A stretch of DNA of 64,000 bases from Ignavibacteria bacterium (lineage in GTDB: Bacteria; Bacteroidota; Ignavibacteria; Tepidaquicellales; Tepidaquicellaceae): the NCBI GenBank assembly GCA_016710985.1, contig JADJTX010000013.1, positions 62,001 to 126,000 on the forward strand, written 5' to 3'. Positions 9,425 to 18,653 of this stretch are shown piece after piece. The position numbers and the translations under genes were made by a program. The notes below the pieces were generated by a model that did not search any database, was not told the origin of the DNA, and worked only from the letters and a program-made list of their open reading frames with translations. Position 1 is the first letter of the stretch, and the number at the start of each line of letters is the position of its first letter.

Positions 9425-10858
9425 CTAAGGATTTATAAATTTAAATAACCTGAAAAACAAATTAGGATCGACACCAAATACAATTGTTCCTACCACTGCT
9501 AAGAATGTCGCTGCAACTCCTGAATTGGAAATTGTAATTCTTTCATCTGCAATGTCAGGTGATTCATTGAACCACATATATACAACTATCTTAAGATAAT
9601 AGTAAACACCTATGAGACTCAGCATGATACCGACAACAGACAGCCATATCATGTTCGATTTGATAGCAGCATAGAATAAATAATATTTTCCCCAGAATCC
9701 TGCAAACGGCGGGATGCCCGCTAGAGAGAAAAGAAAGAATGTCATGAACAAAGCGACGACCGGGTTTCTCTTGCCAAGTCCTTTATAATAATCAATATCA
9801 ACGTTCTTATATTCTCTTGAACCATCATCAGCTTTTTCAAGCATTGATACTATGACAAAAGCTCCAAGCTGCATGAACGTATAAGCAATTAAATAATATG
9901 CAATTCCTCTCAGAGCAAATTCATTCATTGAAGCTACTCCGACAAAAATATATCCGGCGCTGGCTATTGAAGAATATGCAAGCAATCTTTTTATGTTTGA
10001 CTGAGCAAGCGCAATGACATTTCCATACAGCATTGTAGCAACTGCAGCTATGGAAAATACAATTTTAAAGTTTAAAATGTTTAACGTGAGTATTATGGGA
10101 AGTATTGTTCCGACAGCTGCTATCTTTCCTGCAGTGGAAAGCATGCCCGAAACTACAGTCGGAGCTCCGTCATAAACGTCAGGGATCCACATGTGAAAAG
10201 GAAACACTCCGATCTTGAACATGAATCCGATCAAGATCAGCGCAAAGCCGATTATGAATACATAGTTCGTAAATATTTTCGGATTGGAGTAAATTTGCGT
10301 AAGATTTGTACTGCCTGTAATTCCGTAGATCAAAGCTATTCCGTATAAAATAAATCCTGTCATGAATGCACCAAGTAAAAAATATTTCAATGCGCTTTCA
10401 TTGGACTTTTGTCTCAATCTCAAAAATCCTGCAAGTACATAAAAACAAACTGACATAAGCTCAAGTCCGATAAATATGATCAGTATGTCATTTGCAAAAA
10501 TCATCAGCATCATTCCAAATAGTGCAAACAGCAGCAAAGAATAATACTCCCCGAAATTTATGTTCTCCTTTTCAATGTAACTCTTTGAAGCGATAATGGT
10601 GATGAGTAAGCTCAATAGGATTATCACACTGAAAGTAAGTGATGAATTTGAAATTCTAAGGAACTGGTTGAACAGAATTATCTCTTTGTTAAAATACATA
10701 AATGAAGTGCCTATCGCAGCGATGACTGATATAAGACTGAACCCGAATATCGCATTTTCACCTTTCTTGGAAAACGCTTCAATAAGGAGAATGAAGGTTG
10801 CTGAAAATGCTATTATCAGCAATGGTATTACATCGTAAAGTTCTTTTAATTGTATCAT
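9425..10858 (-). CDS. nuoN: NADH-quinone oxidoreductase subunit N
   Basis: Antiporter-like membrane subunit of respiratory complex I, which pumps protons across the inner membrane. The 477 residues contain about fourteen helices. The conserved segments are clear: GLELMSVCFYVLAGF with the charged Glu, the Lys in MFKIGVFPFHMWIPDVYDGAP, the helix with SNIKRLLAYSSIASAGY, and AGIPPFAGFWGK. It usually closes the nuo operon, but here no other nuo gene is visible and it sits in a mixed operon 4 bp after the VanZ gene. Confidence 0.95.
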   Translation of the reverse strand: MIQLKELYDVIPLLIIAFSATFILLIEAFSKKGENAIFGFSLISVIAAIGTSFMYFNKEIILFNQFLRISNSSLTFSVIILLSLLITIIASKSYIEKENINFGEYYSLLLFALFGMMLMIFANDILIIFIGLELMSVCFYVLAGFLRLRQKSNESALKYFLLGAFMTGFILYGIALIYGITGSTNLTQIYSNPKIFTNYVFIIGFALILIGFMFKIGVFPFHMWIPDVYDGAPTVVSGMLSTAGKIAAVGTILPIILTLNILNFKIVFSIAAVATMLYGNVIALAQSNIKRLLAYSSIASAGYIFVGVASMNEFALRGIAYYLIAYTFMQLGAFVIVSMLEKADDGSREYKNVDIDYYKGLGKRNPVVALFMTFFLFSLAGIPPFAGFWGKYYLFYAAIKSNMIWLSVVGIMLSLIGVYYYLKIVVYMWFNESPDIADERITISNSGVAATFLAVVGTIVFGVDPNLFFRLFKFINP

Positions 10859-10862
10859 TTAG

Positions 10863-11690
10863 TTAATATGTTTTCTGTACTTTAATTTTTTGAGTTTTGA
10901 CTGATTTTATCAGCCGGTCATTTTTCATTATTTTAAAAGTGAACACTGCCTCTTCAGGATATTCCTTAGTTTTGTCTAAATAAATTTCATCGGGTGACTG
11001 GTAGATATTCAGCAACAGTACCGAGTCGTTCACACTTGTGAATTGCTGCAGAAATTTTTTATTTCTTAGTTTGTCATTATTCAAGTCGATCTTAAAATCT
11101 GTGATCGTATAATCAGTGTCTGATTTCTTTCCTGAAAAATTTAATTTTATACTAAAGCAAAGTACATTTCTAAGCTCATCGTCGACAACAGGCATGAGAT
11201 TTAACCAGGTTTCTTCAGATTCAATTCTTATGTGAGGACTGCTCTTCTGTACCGGATAATTATCAGTACCTGAACAACCTATCACTGATGACATTATTAC
11301 AGCCGCTGCCATGATTTTTCGTTTCTCACTAAAATATTTAAACATTAAATACATGAACAATCCACCGGCTGCATCAGCAACCCAGTCATAAAACTCACAG
11401 CTTCTGTAGGGCACAAAATACTGATGAAGTTCATCCGTAATCCCGTACAGTACTGTGAATAAAAAAGAAAATTCCAATGCAAACTTTTGCAATCTAACAT
11501 ATTTAGACTGATTTTTTAAGGAATAAAAAAATAAACTAAACAGAATTGCATAAATAATAAAATGAACTATCTTATCACCAAATTGAAAGCCGACTTGGGG
11601 GAAATCATCTCCCGGTATTGACGAAAGGATAAATATGATTAAACAATATGTAAATAAACTTATGTGATATATCCGGGGATTAATTTTCAA
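10863..11690 (-). CDS. VanZ-like membrane protein fused to a lipoprotein-like domain
   Basis: Residues 1-120 are a VanZ-like domain with four helices and the marks SSIPG, DKIVHFIIYAILF, DELHQYF and DWVADAAGG. Immediately after the last helix, residues 128-144 read like a second signal peptide with a lipobox (MAAAVIMSSVIGC). The rest, to residue 275, is a beta-rich soluble domain I do not recognise. The two parts are in one frame with no stop between them. This may be a genuine fusion or two genes whose separating stop was lost. It overlaps the nnr stop by 11 bp. Confidence 0.75.
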   Translation of the reverse strand: MKINPRIYHISLFTYCLIIFILSSIPGDDFPQVGFQFGDKIVHFIIYAILFSLFFYSLKNQSKYVRLQKFALEFSFLFTVLYGITDELHQYFVPYRSCEFYDWVADAAGGLFMYLMFKYFSEKRKIMAAAVIMSSVIGCSGTDNYPVQKSSPHIRIESEETWLNLMPVVDDELRNVLCFSIKLNFSGKKSDTDYTITDFKIDLNNDKLRNKKFLQQFTSVNDSVLLLNIYQSPDEIYLDKTKEYPEEAVFTFKIMKNDRLIKSVKTQKIKVQKTY

Positions 11691-13236
11691 ATCTGCTCAG
11701 TTCATTTTTTACGATAGGAATTTCTTTTAAAAGATCACCTGCAATGGTTGAATTACTTCCATACTTATCATATAACCGGTCTCCGCACATTCCGTGAATA
11801 TATACTCCCGCGATTGCACTGTTCAGAGCGGCATTTGTTTGTGAATAAATGCCGGCAATGATTCCTGATAAAATATCACCCGTTCCTGCTGTAGCAAGAT
11901 TTTCCCTTCCCGTGGAATTGACATAAAATCCGTCCCCGTCCGTAACAACCGTTGGAGAATTTTTTAAAACAAGTATGATATTATTTTCTTTTGCAAAGCT
12001 TTTAGCCAGCTCATAAAAATTACTTATGACTTCGTCAGTACTTTTTTCAATGAGATTTGCAAACTCTCCGGCATGAGGCGTCAGAATAATTCTTCTATTT
12101 TTAAGAAGTCTCCGGTTCCCTTTAAATGCGGATATTGCATCAGCATCAATAATGTAATCCAGATTATTATCTTTTACAATTCTCCTCACAAGCTCCATTG
12201 TATCTTCGTGCTTTGACAATCCGGGTCCGATCAATACTGTATCTGCCCAGTCCAGCCTTGATCTGATCTCATCATAACATTTTACAGAAAGAGATTTTTG
12301 TTCTGTTTCTTTCAAAGGCAATGTCATTACCTCCGTCATTTTAATTTCCATGATCTCATTCAGTGATTCCGGAACTCCGGTTACTACAGCACCGCTTCCG
12401 GTTCGCATTGCTGCAATTGAACAAAGATAAGAAGCTCCTGTTAATCCGGCAGATCCTGAGAGAATGAATACTTTTCCGTTTGAATATTTATTTGAATTAA
12501 TTTTTCTTGATGGCAATAGTTTTCTTACATCCCTTTCTTCAATTTCAAAAATTCTCTTTGTATTGTAATTTGTAAATTCTGAGACAGGAATGCCTGTATC
12601 CATGATTTCCTGTTTTCCTGACGATTCCCTTCCTTTATAAAATAAAGAATGAAACTTCTTAACACCCATTGTCAGCGTTACTGATGCTTTTACAGAAATT
12701 GATTTCTGATCATACACGCTTAGTCCGGAAGGAGTGTCTATAGAAATAACGGTTTTATCTTTAAGCTGATTCATTAATTCAACAATGCTTCTGATACTGT
12801 TATCAAGCTCACCTTTAAACCCAACCCCGAAAATTGCATCAATAATAATCCCGCTGCCATCCTTAATTTCTTTACTCATGTCCTTTGCATCTTTACAGTA
12901 AACTATACTCAAAGGATTCTCTTTGAGGTTTACCAGAATTCTGTAATTGATTAAAGCATCCCCCGTTAATTCTTTCTCTCTAAAAAGTGTGAGTACTTTG
13001 ACCGGTCTGCCGTGATTTGCTAAATGACGCGCAATGACGAATCCGTCACCGGCATTATTTCCCTTTCCTGAAATGATTACAACTTCTTTGCTTAGTACTT
13101 CTTTGTATTTTCTGATGATAAAACCTGCAGAATTTGCTCCGGCGTTTTCCATTAACACCAGTGAAGCAATGTTCAATGATGACATAATTTTCTTTTCTGC
13201 AGATAATACTTCTTCATTAAAAAATATATTTTGCAT
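11680..13236 (-). CDS. nnr: Bifunctional NAD(P)H-hydrate epimerase/ADP-dependent dehydratase
   Basis: Repairs damaged NADHX and NADPHX in the cytosol. The N-terminal epimerase domain (YjeF_N, residues 1-215) shows SGKGNNAGDGFVIARHL and DAIFGVGFKG. The C-terminal carbohydrate-kinase-like dehydratase domain (about 225-510) shows LTPHAGEFANL and the catalytic loop NLATAGTGDILSGIIAG. The length of 518 fits the fused bacterial enzyme. It lies between rpe (18-bp gap) and the VanZ gene (11-bp overlap) in the long minus-strand operon. Confidence 0.93.
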   Translation of the reverse strand: MQNIFFNEEVLSAEKKIMSSLNIASLVLMENAGANSAGFIIRKYKEVLSKEVVIISGKGNNAGDGFVIARHLANHGRPVKVLTLFREKELTGDALINYRILVNLKENPLSIVYCKDAKDMSKEIKDGSGIIIDAIFGVGFKGELDNSIRSIVELMNQLKDKTVISIDTPSGLSVYDQKSISVKASVTLTMGVKKFHSLFYKGRESSGKQEIMDTGIPVSEFTNYNTKRIFEIEERDVRKLLPSRKINSNKYSNGKVFILSGSAGLTGASYLCSIAAMRTGSGAVVTGVPESLNEIMEIKMTEVMTLPLKETEQKSLSVKCYDEIRSRLDWADTVLIGPGLSKHEDTMELVRRIVKDNNLDYIIDADAISAFKGNRRLLKNRRIILTPHAGEFANLIEKSTDEVISNFYELAKSFAKENNIILVLKNSPTVVTDGDGFYVNSTGRENLATAGTGDILSGIIAGIYSQTNAALNSAIAGVYIHGMCGDRLYDKYGSNSTIAGDLLKEIPIVKNELSRFEN

Positions 13237-13254
13237 AGAGAAAAACTTAGTTAT

Positions 13255-13905
13255 TTAAATTAATGATTTCATCCTTTTAATAACTTCTGCTTTATTCTCA
13301 GCGCCGAATATAGAAGACCCGCAGACAAACATGTCTGCACCGGCTTCTGATATTTCTTTTATATTGCCAAGACCGACTCCTCCGTCAACTTCTATATCAC
13401 ATTTATAATTGTTCTTAAAAATTTTTTCCTTCAGCTTTCGTATCTTATCCAGTGAGTTCGGAATGAATTTTTGTCCGCCGAATCCCGGATTCACACTCAT
13501 TATCAGCACATAGTCAGCAGACTCAATAATATCATCAAGCATAAATACAGGAGTAGAAGGATTCAATACAACTCCTGCTTTCAGTCCGAGATACTTTATC
13601 TGATTAATGACCCTGTTAAGATGAAGATTGTTTTCATAATGAACTGAAATATAATCCGCGCCTGCTTCATAAAATTCATCGATGAATCTTTCAGGGGAAT
13701 TTATCATGAGATGAACATCTAATGGAAGGTCAGTAATATTGTTAACATCTGCGATTACCTTCGCTCCAAAACTTATATTCGGCACAAAATTCCCATCCAT
13801 TATGTCACAGTGAATTATATCAGCACCGGCTTTTTCAACTTCGAGTATCTGTTTTTTTAGATCCGAAAAATCTGCAGAAAGTATGGAGGGACAAATTTTT
13901 TTCAT
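13255..13905 (-). CDS. rpe: Ribulose-phosphate 3-epimerase
   Basis: Interconverts ribulose 5-phosphate and xylulose 5-phosphate in the pentose phosphate pathway. It is a TIM barrel of 216 residues with the metal-site and catalytic segments ICPSILSADFSDL at the start, HCDIMDGNFVPN, DVHLMI, MSVNPGFGGQKF and EVDGGV. All family hallmarks are intact. It follows the PASTA gene by 30 bp and precedes nnr by 18 bp, all on the minus strand. Confidence 0.96.
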   Translation of the reverse strand: MKKICPSILSADFSDLKKQILEVEKAGADIIHCDIMDGNFVPNISFGAKVIADVNNITDLPLDVHLMINSPERFIDEFYEAGADYISVHYENNLHLNRVINQIKYLGLKAGVVLNPSTPVFMLDDIIESADYVLIMSVNPGFGGQKFIPNSLDKIRKLKEKIFKNNYKCDIEVDGGVGLGNIKEISEAGADMFVCGSSIFGAENKAEVIKRMKSLI

Positions 13906-13935
13906 GTATTGATTAAAGAAGATTTCAGATAAAAT

Positions 13936-14898
13936 TTAGTTATTACCATCAGTATTGCTTTCCTTCTTTGTGTCAGGCTTTGTTGTATTGTTATCTTCTT
14001 TTTTTACTGGCGGACTTTTGTCAGTTTTTTTATCTTTAGTCTTATCAACAGGACTTTGCTTTGAATCATCAGTTGTTTTTTCCTTTTGAGTTTCAGCTTT
14101 TTTACTTGCATCTTCCTCTTTCACTGTTTTATCTAAAGGAACTGTAGGGTCTTCCGATTCTTCATTACTGTCCTTTTGAATAATGACTTTCTTTCTTGCT
14201 ACAAACAGATCTACTGCGGTATTTTCATTTGCAGATTTATCAACTTTTGGATACTGATCTATGATCTGTCCTGCGGGCAACTCATTATTCGTCTGGTAAG
14301 TAATCTTTCCAAGCTTAAGCTTGCTGTCTGCAATGATCTTTTTAGCCTCTTCAAGATTTTTACCGGTTACACCCGGAACCCTAAGGTCACCGGCTAAAGG
14401 TCCGTCACTTAAAATCAGGTCCAGCGCAGAGTTCTTTTTTACTTTACTGCCGGGCTGAATGATCTGTGAGACAACAAAATCAGCCGGGAATTCATTTGTA
14501 TTCTTTCTCACGGTCTCGCCCAGCTTTAATCCTCTCTGCTCGAGAGCAAATTTTGCATCACGCAAAGACCTTCCCTTCAGATTAGGAACTTCAGAAAGCT
14601 GTTCTCCGCCGCATATCGTAACGTATATCCTTCTGCCGTATTTAACTGTTTCATCTGCAGGAGGATTCTGATCAAGTATTTGTCCAATTGGAATATTCTC
14701 ATCATACTTAATGTCGCCCTGCTTTATTTCAAGACCTCCTTCTTCAATGATCTTTTTCGCTTCAAGAAAATTCATACCTGTGATTTTGGGTACTTTGACC
14801 GTATCAGAATGCTTCACGTACCAGGGCATAATGACGTTGTTGACTAAGAACATCAGACAAATGATTATTACTATAAATGTTACACTTTTCTTTAGCAT
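13936..14898 (-). CDS. Membrane-anchored PASTA-domain protein
   Basis: One N-terminal membrane helix (residues 5-25) anchors three consecutive PASTA domains (about 37-105, 106-172, 173-240). Each has the VP-x-LxGxSLxxAK-like pattern, for example VPKITGMNFLEAKKIIEEGG and VPNLKGRSLRDAK. The last 80 residues are a disordered Lys/Asp/Thr/Pro-rich tail. PASTA domains bind peptidoglycan stems or muropeptides, but there is no kinase or transpeptidase domain, so this is a stand-alone sensor or scaffold. It is the first gene of the nine-gene minus-strand run that ends with ssb. Confidence 0.88.
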   Translation of the reverse strand: MLKKSVTFIVIIICLMFLVNNVIMPWYVKHSDTVKVPKITGMNFLEAKKIIEEGGLEIKQGDIKYDENIPIGQILDQNPPADETVKYGRRIYVTICGGEQLSEVPNLKGRSLRDAKFALEQRGLKLGETVRKNTNEFPADFVVSQIIQPGSKVKKNSALDLILSDGPLAGDLRVPGVTGKNLEEAKKIIADSKLKLGKITYQTNNELPAGQIIDQYPKVDKSANENTAVDLFVARKKVIIQKDSNEESEDPTVPLDKTVKEEDASKKAETQKEKTTDDSKQSPVDKTKDKKTDKSPPVKKEDNNTTKPDTKKESNTDGNN

Positions 14899-15447
14899 GG
14901 ATAAAATTAACTATATGAATTTATAAATGAAATGGAATTTTAAGACTTTTAAGCTCCTCCTGAGTTGACAACAAAACTTATTGGAACACGGATGACACAG
15001 ATGCAACGGATCTTCACGGATAATTAAGAATGTTTTGAAGAAATTTCCCGAAAATATTTGGTTAATAGTTTTGATTAAGATGATTTTTGAAACAAATAAA
15101 AAATCCGCTATTTTTCCGTTTTATCTGTGCTATCCGTGCAATTTTGTTGTAAAATTAGAAACTCCTCCCCGGTGCTCTCTTTACGATAAAAAATTTCACG
15201 CAGACATACGCAGATTGTTAACTCAGAATTTCGCAGACAACATTTTCTAATGATCTTTTTCTGCGTAAATCCGGGGACAATCATCTGCGTATTCTGCGAG
15301 AAGAAAATTATCGTGTACTTATGAATCTGAGTCTCTTTATTGAAAAATCATCATCACAAATTGAAAAATTCAGTAGCTTTAATCAGTTCTGCTCACCTCA
15401 TACCGGAAGTTGCTGAACCAATATTTAGAAATGCTGAACCGACCTCT
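14899..15447. repeat. Gene-free stretch with imperfect inverted repeats
   Basis: I see no gene here. Several degenerate inverted repeats are present. One pairs the region near 14968-15010 (ACGGATGACACAGATGCAAC) with 15117-15152 (CTGTGCTATCCGTG). Another pairs 15195-15220 (ACGCAGACATACGCAGATTG) with about 15260-15305 (ATCTGCGTATTCTGCGAGAA). A related direct piece, CCACGGATAACGC, occurs again near 32522. These look like decayed dispersed palindromic elements, not coding sequence. Confidence 0.55.
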
Positions 15448-15678
15448 GGCGATGATTAGTTCATGTTTGGCGATGAAAAGTTCATGTCTGGCGATGATCA
15501 GTTCATGTTTGGCGATGAAAAGTTCATGTCTGGCGATGATTAGTTCATGTTTGGCGATGACGAGACGACATTTTGCGATGAAAAGTTCATGTCTGGCGAT
15601 GACGAGACGACATTTTGCGATGAAAAGCTCATGTCTGGCGATGAAAAGTTCATGTCTGGCAATGAAAAGTTGATATTG
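15448..15678. repeat. 21-bp tandem array, 11 units
   Basis: Eleven consecutive 21-bp units, most close to GGCGATGAAAAGTTCATGTCT. Two units (GGCGATGACGAGACGACATTT) and several ending TTT alternate with the main type in a higher-order order. Because 21 is a multiple of three, the forward frame stays open as a heptapeptide repeat (AMKSSCL) preceded by a TTG. No start signal or selection pattern supports translation. The core TGGCGAT resembles that of the second 21-bp array near 42.1-42.4 kb. Confidence 0.9.
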
Positions 15679-16137
15679 GGCTAAGAAAAGCTAAGATCCC
15701 GGTATGGCGGGTAAAGATTGAGCAATAATCATTTAAATTGGTAATACTCATTCTTTCTTTATGTCTCTGAGTCTTCGGTAAAAAGGTTTTCATGATAAAC
15801 ATTTAGAGATTTGGATTATCTCACTTCAGAAACGTTCAAATTGAATTTGAAATAAGTTGTACAATCCGCTTTTTTTCATCGATGGACAGCACTGGATCAA
15901 TGAATTTATATCACATCTGTCCGGAACAATGAAAACTTGATGTAAAAATCCCTCTATTTGGCTGGCGATAATCTGATCTCTCACAGATCACACAGATTTT
16001 TTAATTCGTGATCATTCGTGAAATTCGTGGCAAGCTTTTTCTTTATTTTGTACAGATGTTGATGCCTATGTTATTTTTCATTTTTATTCCATAGTAAATA
16101 CTTTCAAAATTTATTAATTTTACCTTTCTAAAAAATA
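15679..16137. other. Gene-free leader of the truncated clpB
   Basis: No gene seen. It contains one isolated array-like core (GGCTGGCGATAATCTG near 15961). At 16001-16051 is a roughly 50-bp element (TTCGTGATCATTCGTG, then GTGGCAAGCTTTTTC) whose inverted near-copy lies at 42712-42760. The last 40 bases are AT-rich with an in-frame stop just before the clpB-like start codon. Confidence 0.5.
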
Positions 16138-17469
16138 ATGGCAAAGACGACAGCAAAAGTAAATCCTACAAAGATAAGACTTGAAGAGATCGAGAAAGAG
16201 CTGGCTGAACTATCTGAAAAAAGAAATTCACTTGCCTCTCACTGGAATCTTGAAAAAGATCTTATCAAATCAATAAGAGCATCAAAAGAAGAAATTGAAA
16301 ATCTGAAAACTGAAGCTGATAAAAATGAACGCGAAGGCAATCTTGCAAAGGTAGCTGAGATAAGATACGGAAAGCTATTAGACCTTCAGAAGAAAATCGA
16401 AGATCAGACCTCTAAGCTTGCAGAAATTCAGAAGGATAAGAAAATGCTGAAAGAAGAAGTTGATGCAGAAGACATTGCAGAGATCGTTTCCAAATGGACG
16501 GGAATACCCGTAACGAGAATGCTTGAGAGTGAAAGGCAGAAGCTTGTTCATATGGAAGAGAATCTTCAGCAAAGAGTCATCGGACAGGAAGATGCAGTTG
16601 CAGCAGTTTCAAATGCAATAAGAAGATCCCGGGCGGGTTTGCAGGATGAGAATAAGCCTATTGGATCTTTTATTTTTCTCGGAACTACGGGAGTTGGCAA
16701 AACAGAGCTTGCAAGAGCCCTTGCTGAATTTTTATTTGATGATGAGAAAGCGATAGTAAGGATTGATATGAGCGAGTACATGGAAAAATTTTCAGTGTCC
16801 CGGCTCATCGGCGCTCCTCCGGGATATGTCGGCTACGAAGAAGGCGGTCAGCTTACGGAAGCCGTAAGACGTAAGCCTTACTGCGTTGTACTGCTGGATG
16901 AAATTGAAAAAGCTCATCCTGATGTATTTAATATTTTGCTGCAGGTGCTGGATGAGGGAAGGCTGACTGATTCGCCGGGCCGAACTGTCAATTTTAAGAA
17001 TACGATCATCATCATGACCTCAAATTTAGGGGCACATCTAATACAGGAAAAGCTTCAGACAATTGACTCTACCAACAGAACCGAAGTCATGAATGGGCTG
17101 AGAGTGAAGCTGATGGATCTTCTTAAAGCAACGATACGTCCGGAATTCCTTAACAGAGTTGATGAAATAATTTTATTCATGCCTTTAACTGAAACTGAAA
17201 TAAGGGCAATAGTTGATCTGCAGCTGAAGTTTCTGGTCGAACGTGTCAAACGTAACAATATGTCTCTGGAAATTAATGACGATGTAAAAGACTGGCTTGG
17301 TAAATTAGGATTTGACATTGCTTACGGAGCAATACCCTTGAAGAGAACAATACAGAAATATATCACAAATGTTCTTTCGGAAAAAATTCTTAATGCGGAA
17401 TTTCTTCCGGGTGATACAATTAAAGGTGAATTAAATAAACAAGGGCTGATCGAGTTTGTTAAACAATAA
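16138..17469 (+). CDS. ClpB disaggregase lacking its N-terminal domain and first ATPase domain
   Basis: Full ClpB (about 860 residues) is a hexameric AAA+ chaperone that extracts proteins from aggregates. This 443-residue product begins inside the coiled-coil middle domain (PTKIRLEEIEKELAEL to about residue 115). It then has a complete second ATPase domain: Walker A LGTTGVGKTE, the pore loop GAPPGYVGYEEGG, Walker B VVLLDEIEKA and the C-terminal small domain. The N-domain and NBD1 are absent, and the upstream DNA is repeats, not a frameshifted 5' half. An in-frame stop at 16129-16131 fixes the start. It may be a 5'-deleted relic or a short variant; it cannot work like normal ClpB. Confidence 0.85.
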   Translation: MAKTTAKVNPTKIRLEEIEKELAELSEKRNSLASHWNLEKDLIKSIRASKEEIENLKTEADKNEREGNLAKVAEIRYGKLLDLQKKIEDQTSKLAEIQKDKKMLKEEVDAEDIAEIVSKWTGIPVTRMLESERQKLVHMEENLQQRVIGQEDAVAAVSNAIRRSRAGLQDENKPIGSFIFLGTTGVGKTELARALAEFLFDDEKAIVRIDMSEYMEKFSVSRLIGAPPGYVGYEEGGQLTEAVRRKPYCVVLLDEIEKAHPDVFNILLQVLDEGRLTDSPGRTVNFKNTIIIMTSNLGAHLIQEKLQTIDSTNRTEVMNGLRVKLMDLLKATIRPEFLNRVDEIILFMPLTETEIRAIVDLQLKFLVERVKRNNMSLEINDDVKDWLGKLGFDIAYGAIPLKRTIQKYITNVLSEKILNAEFLPGDTIKGELNKQGLIEFVKQ

Positions 17470-17471
17470 TG

Positions 17472-17518
17472 TGTAGCGTGTATGGAGTGTATGGAGTGTA
17501 TGGTGTATGGAGTGTGTT
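17472..17518. repeat. Degenerate 9-bp tandem repeat
   Basis: Short array of the 9-mer GTGTATGGA (with shorter variants) directly after the clpB-like stop. Intergenic, no coding potential. Confidence 0.7.
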
Positions 17519-17614
17519 GAGTAAGAATTTAAAAGTTATCTAAATTGTTTTAAAGAAATTTAATGGCAATCATTTATAGTTTTTCATAGTTAAAAATTAA
17601 TATTACAGAATCTA

Positions 17615-18448
17615 TTGATAAATTACACAGAGAATTATTTTGACTTAGAGCTTTTAAAACTAACCGACATTAAACTTCACGAAGCTATCGAGAATATCCG
17701 TCTGCGAAATATCTTTAACAGAATTTCAAAATCAAAATATCTTATAAATCCGGTAATAGTCGGCAGACATAATGATGAATTAATCCTGCTTGACGGTGCA
17801 AACAGGTACGGTTCCTTAAAGAAATAGGATGCAAACTCATCCTTGCTCAGGTACTGGATTACAAAGACCATGATTTAAAGCTCGAGAAATGGAATCATCT
17901 TGTTTATGATTTTAATATTAGAAAGATTAAAACATTTTGTGATAAGAATAAATTAAACTACAGGTACAAGTTATCCAGAAGGTCTGAAAATTCAGGAAAA
18001 CAATTTCAATTTCTTGGTTGCTGCAGATATTAGTAGAGAAGAAAACATTTTGATAAAACTTTCCAGAGATCTTGATTAATTGCTTTTCCAGATCGATATG
18101 ATCACAAAACTATATTTCAAAGCATAATCCTTTTGACAGGTCGGAATGTGACATTAGATTGCCGACCTTAGAAAGTATACACGGAGAAAAGGAGTTTTGA
18201 TAATATTTCCGGATTTTAAGAAGCACCATATAGTCAGCATTGCAAATAATAATGCCAGGCTTCCGGCAGGTATTTCACGTCACAGAATTCATAACAGGGT
18301 GCTGCATGTGAAATATGAAATCAAAAAATTAATGAGTGATAAGAACATCGAAAGTAAATCAGCGGACCTGAAGAAAATGCTGATAGATAAAATTGATAAG
18401 AATAAAGTCAGACAATATCAGGAGTCGGTGATTGTGTTTGATGAATAG
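17615..18448 (+). pseudogene. Broken ParB-fold protein resembling SerK/SbnI serine kinases
   Basis: The first piece (17615-17827, TTG start) reads KYLINPVIVGRHNDELILLD then GANRYGSLK. After a shift it continues EIGCKLILAQVLDYKDHDL and KLEKWNHLVYDFN. After about 300 damaged bases the frame at 18197-18448 gives FPDFKKHHIVSIANNNARLP and GISRHRIHNRVL. This order (DGANR loop, the DY...WNH segment, late GISRHxIxxR motif) matches the SerK/SbnI family of ParB-like proteins, which phosphorylate free serine. The gene carries at least two frameshifts plus stops. Assignment is from remembered motifs and moderate. Confidence 0.55.
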
Positions 18449-18650
18449 TTGATAATTGATAATTGTAATTGTAATTGATAGTTGATAATTGTAGTAAAGT
18501 TGTAGTTTAGTTTAAAGTTTTAGTTTGTTAGTTATTAGTTATTAGTTATTAGTTGTAGTTTGTTATTATTATTCATTATAAGTTATTATTATTCATTATG
18601 TTATTCATTGATCATTATTTCATTATTCATTATTCATTATTCATTAATTT
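18449..18650. repeat. Heptamer-type tandem repeats
   Basis: Successive short arrays of 7-mers fill the gap before the lolE-like gene: TAATTGA/TGATAAT variants, then TTAGTTA (about 18529-18556), then CATTATT (to about 18645). Intergenic and without genes. Confidence 0.75.
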
Positions 18651-18653
18651 AAG

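Noticed and set aside
15410..15673. Open frame of 87 codons encoding a Cys-containing heptapeptide repeat
   Set aside because: It is a by-product of the 21-bp tandem array: the period is a multiple of three, the start is a TTG without signals, and units repeat at the DNA level without synonymous-only variation.
15448..15678. Possible CRISPR array
   Set aside because: Units are contiguous with no unique spacers and no cas genes nearby.
14899..16137. Possible missing 5' half of clpB hidden by frameshifts
   Set aside because: I looked in the sequence for NBD1 signatures such as a Walker A GEPGVGKT-like stretch and saw none; the stretch is repeats and AT-rich DNA.
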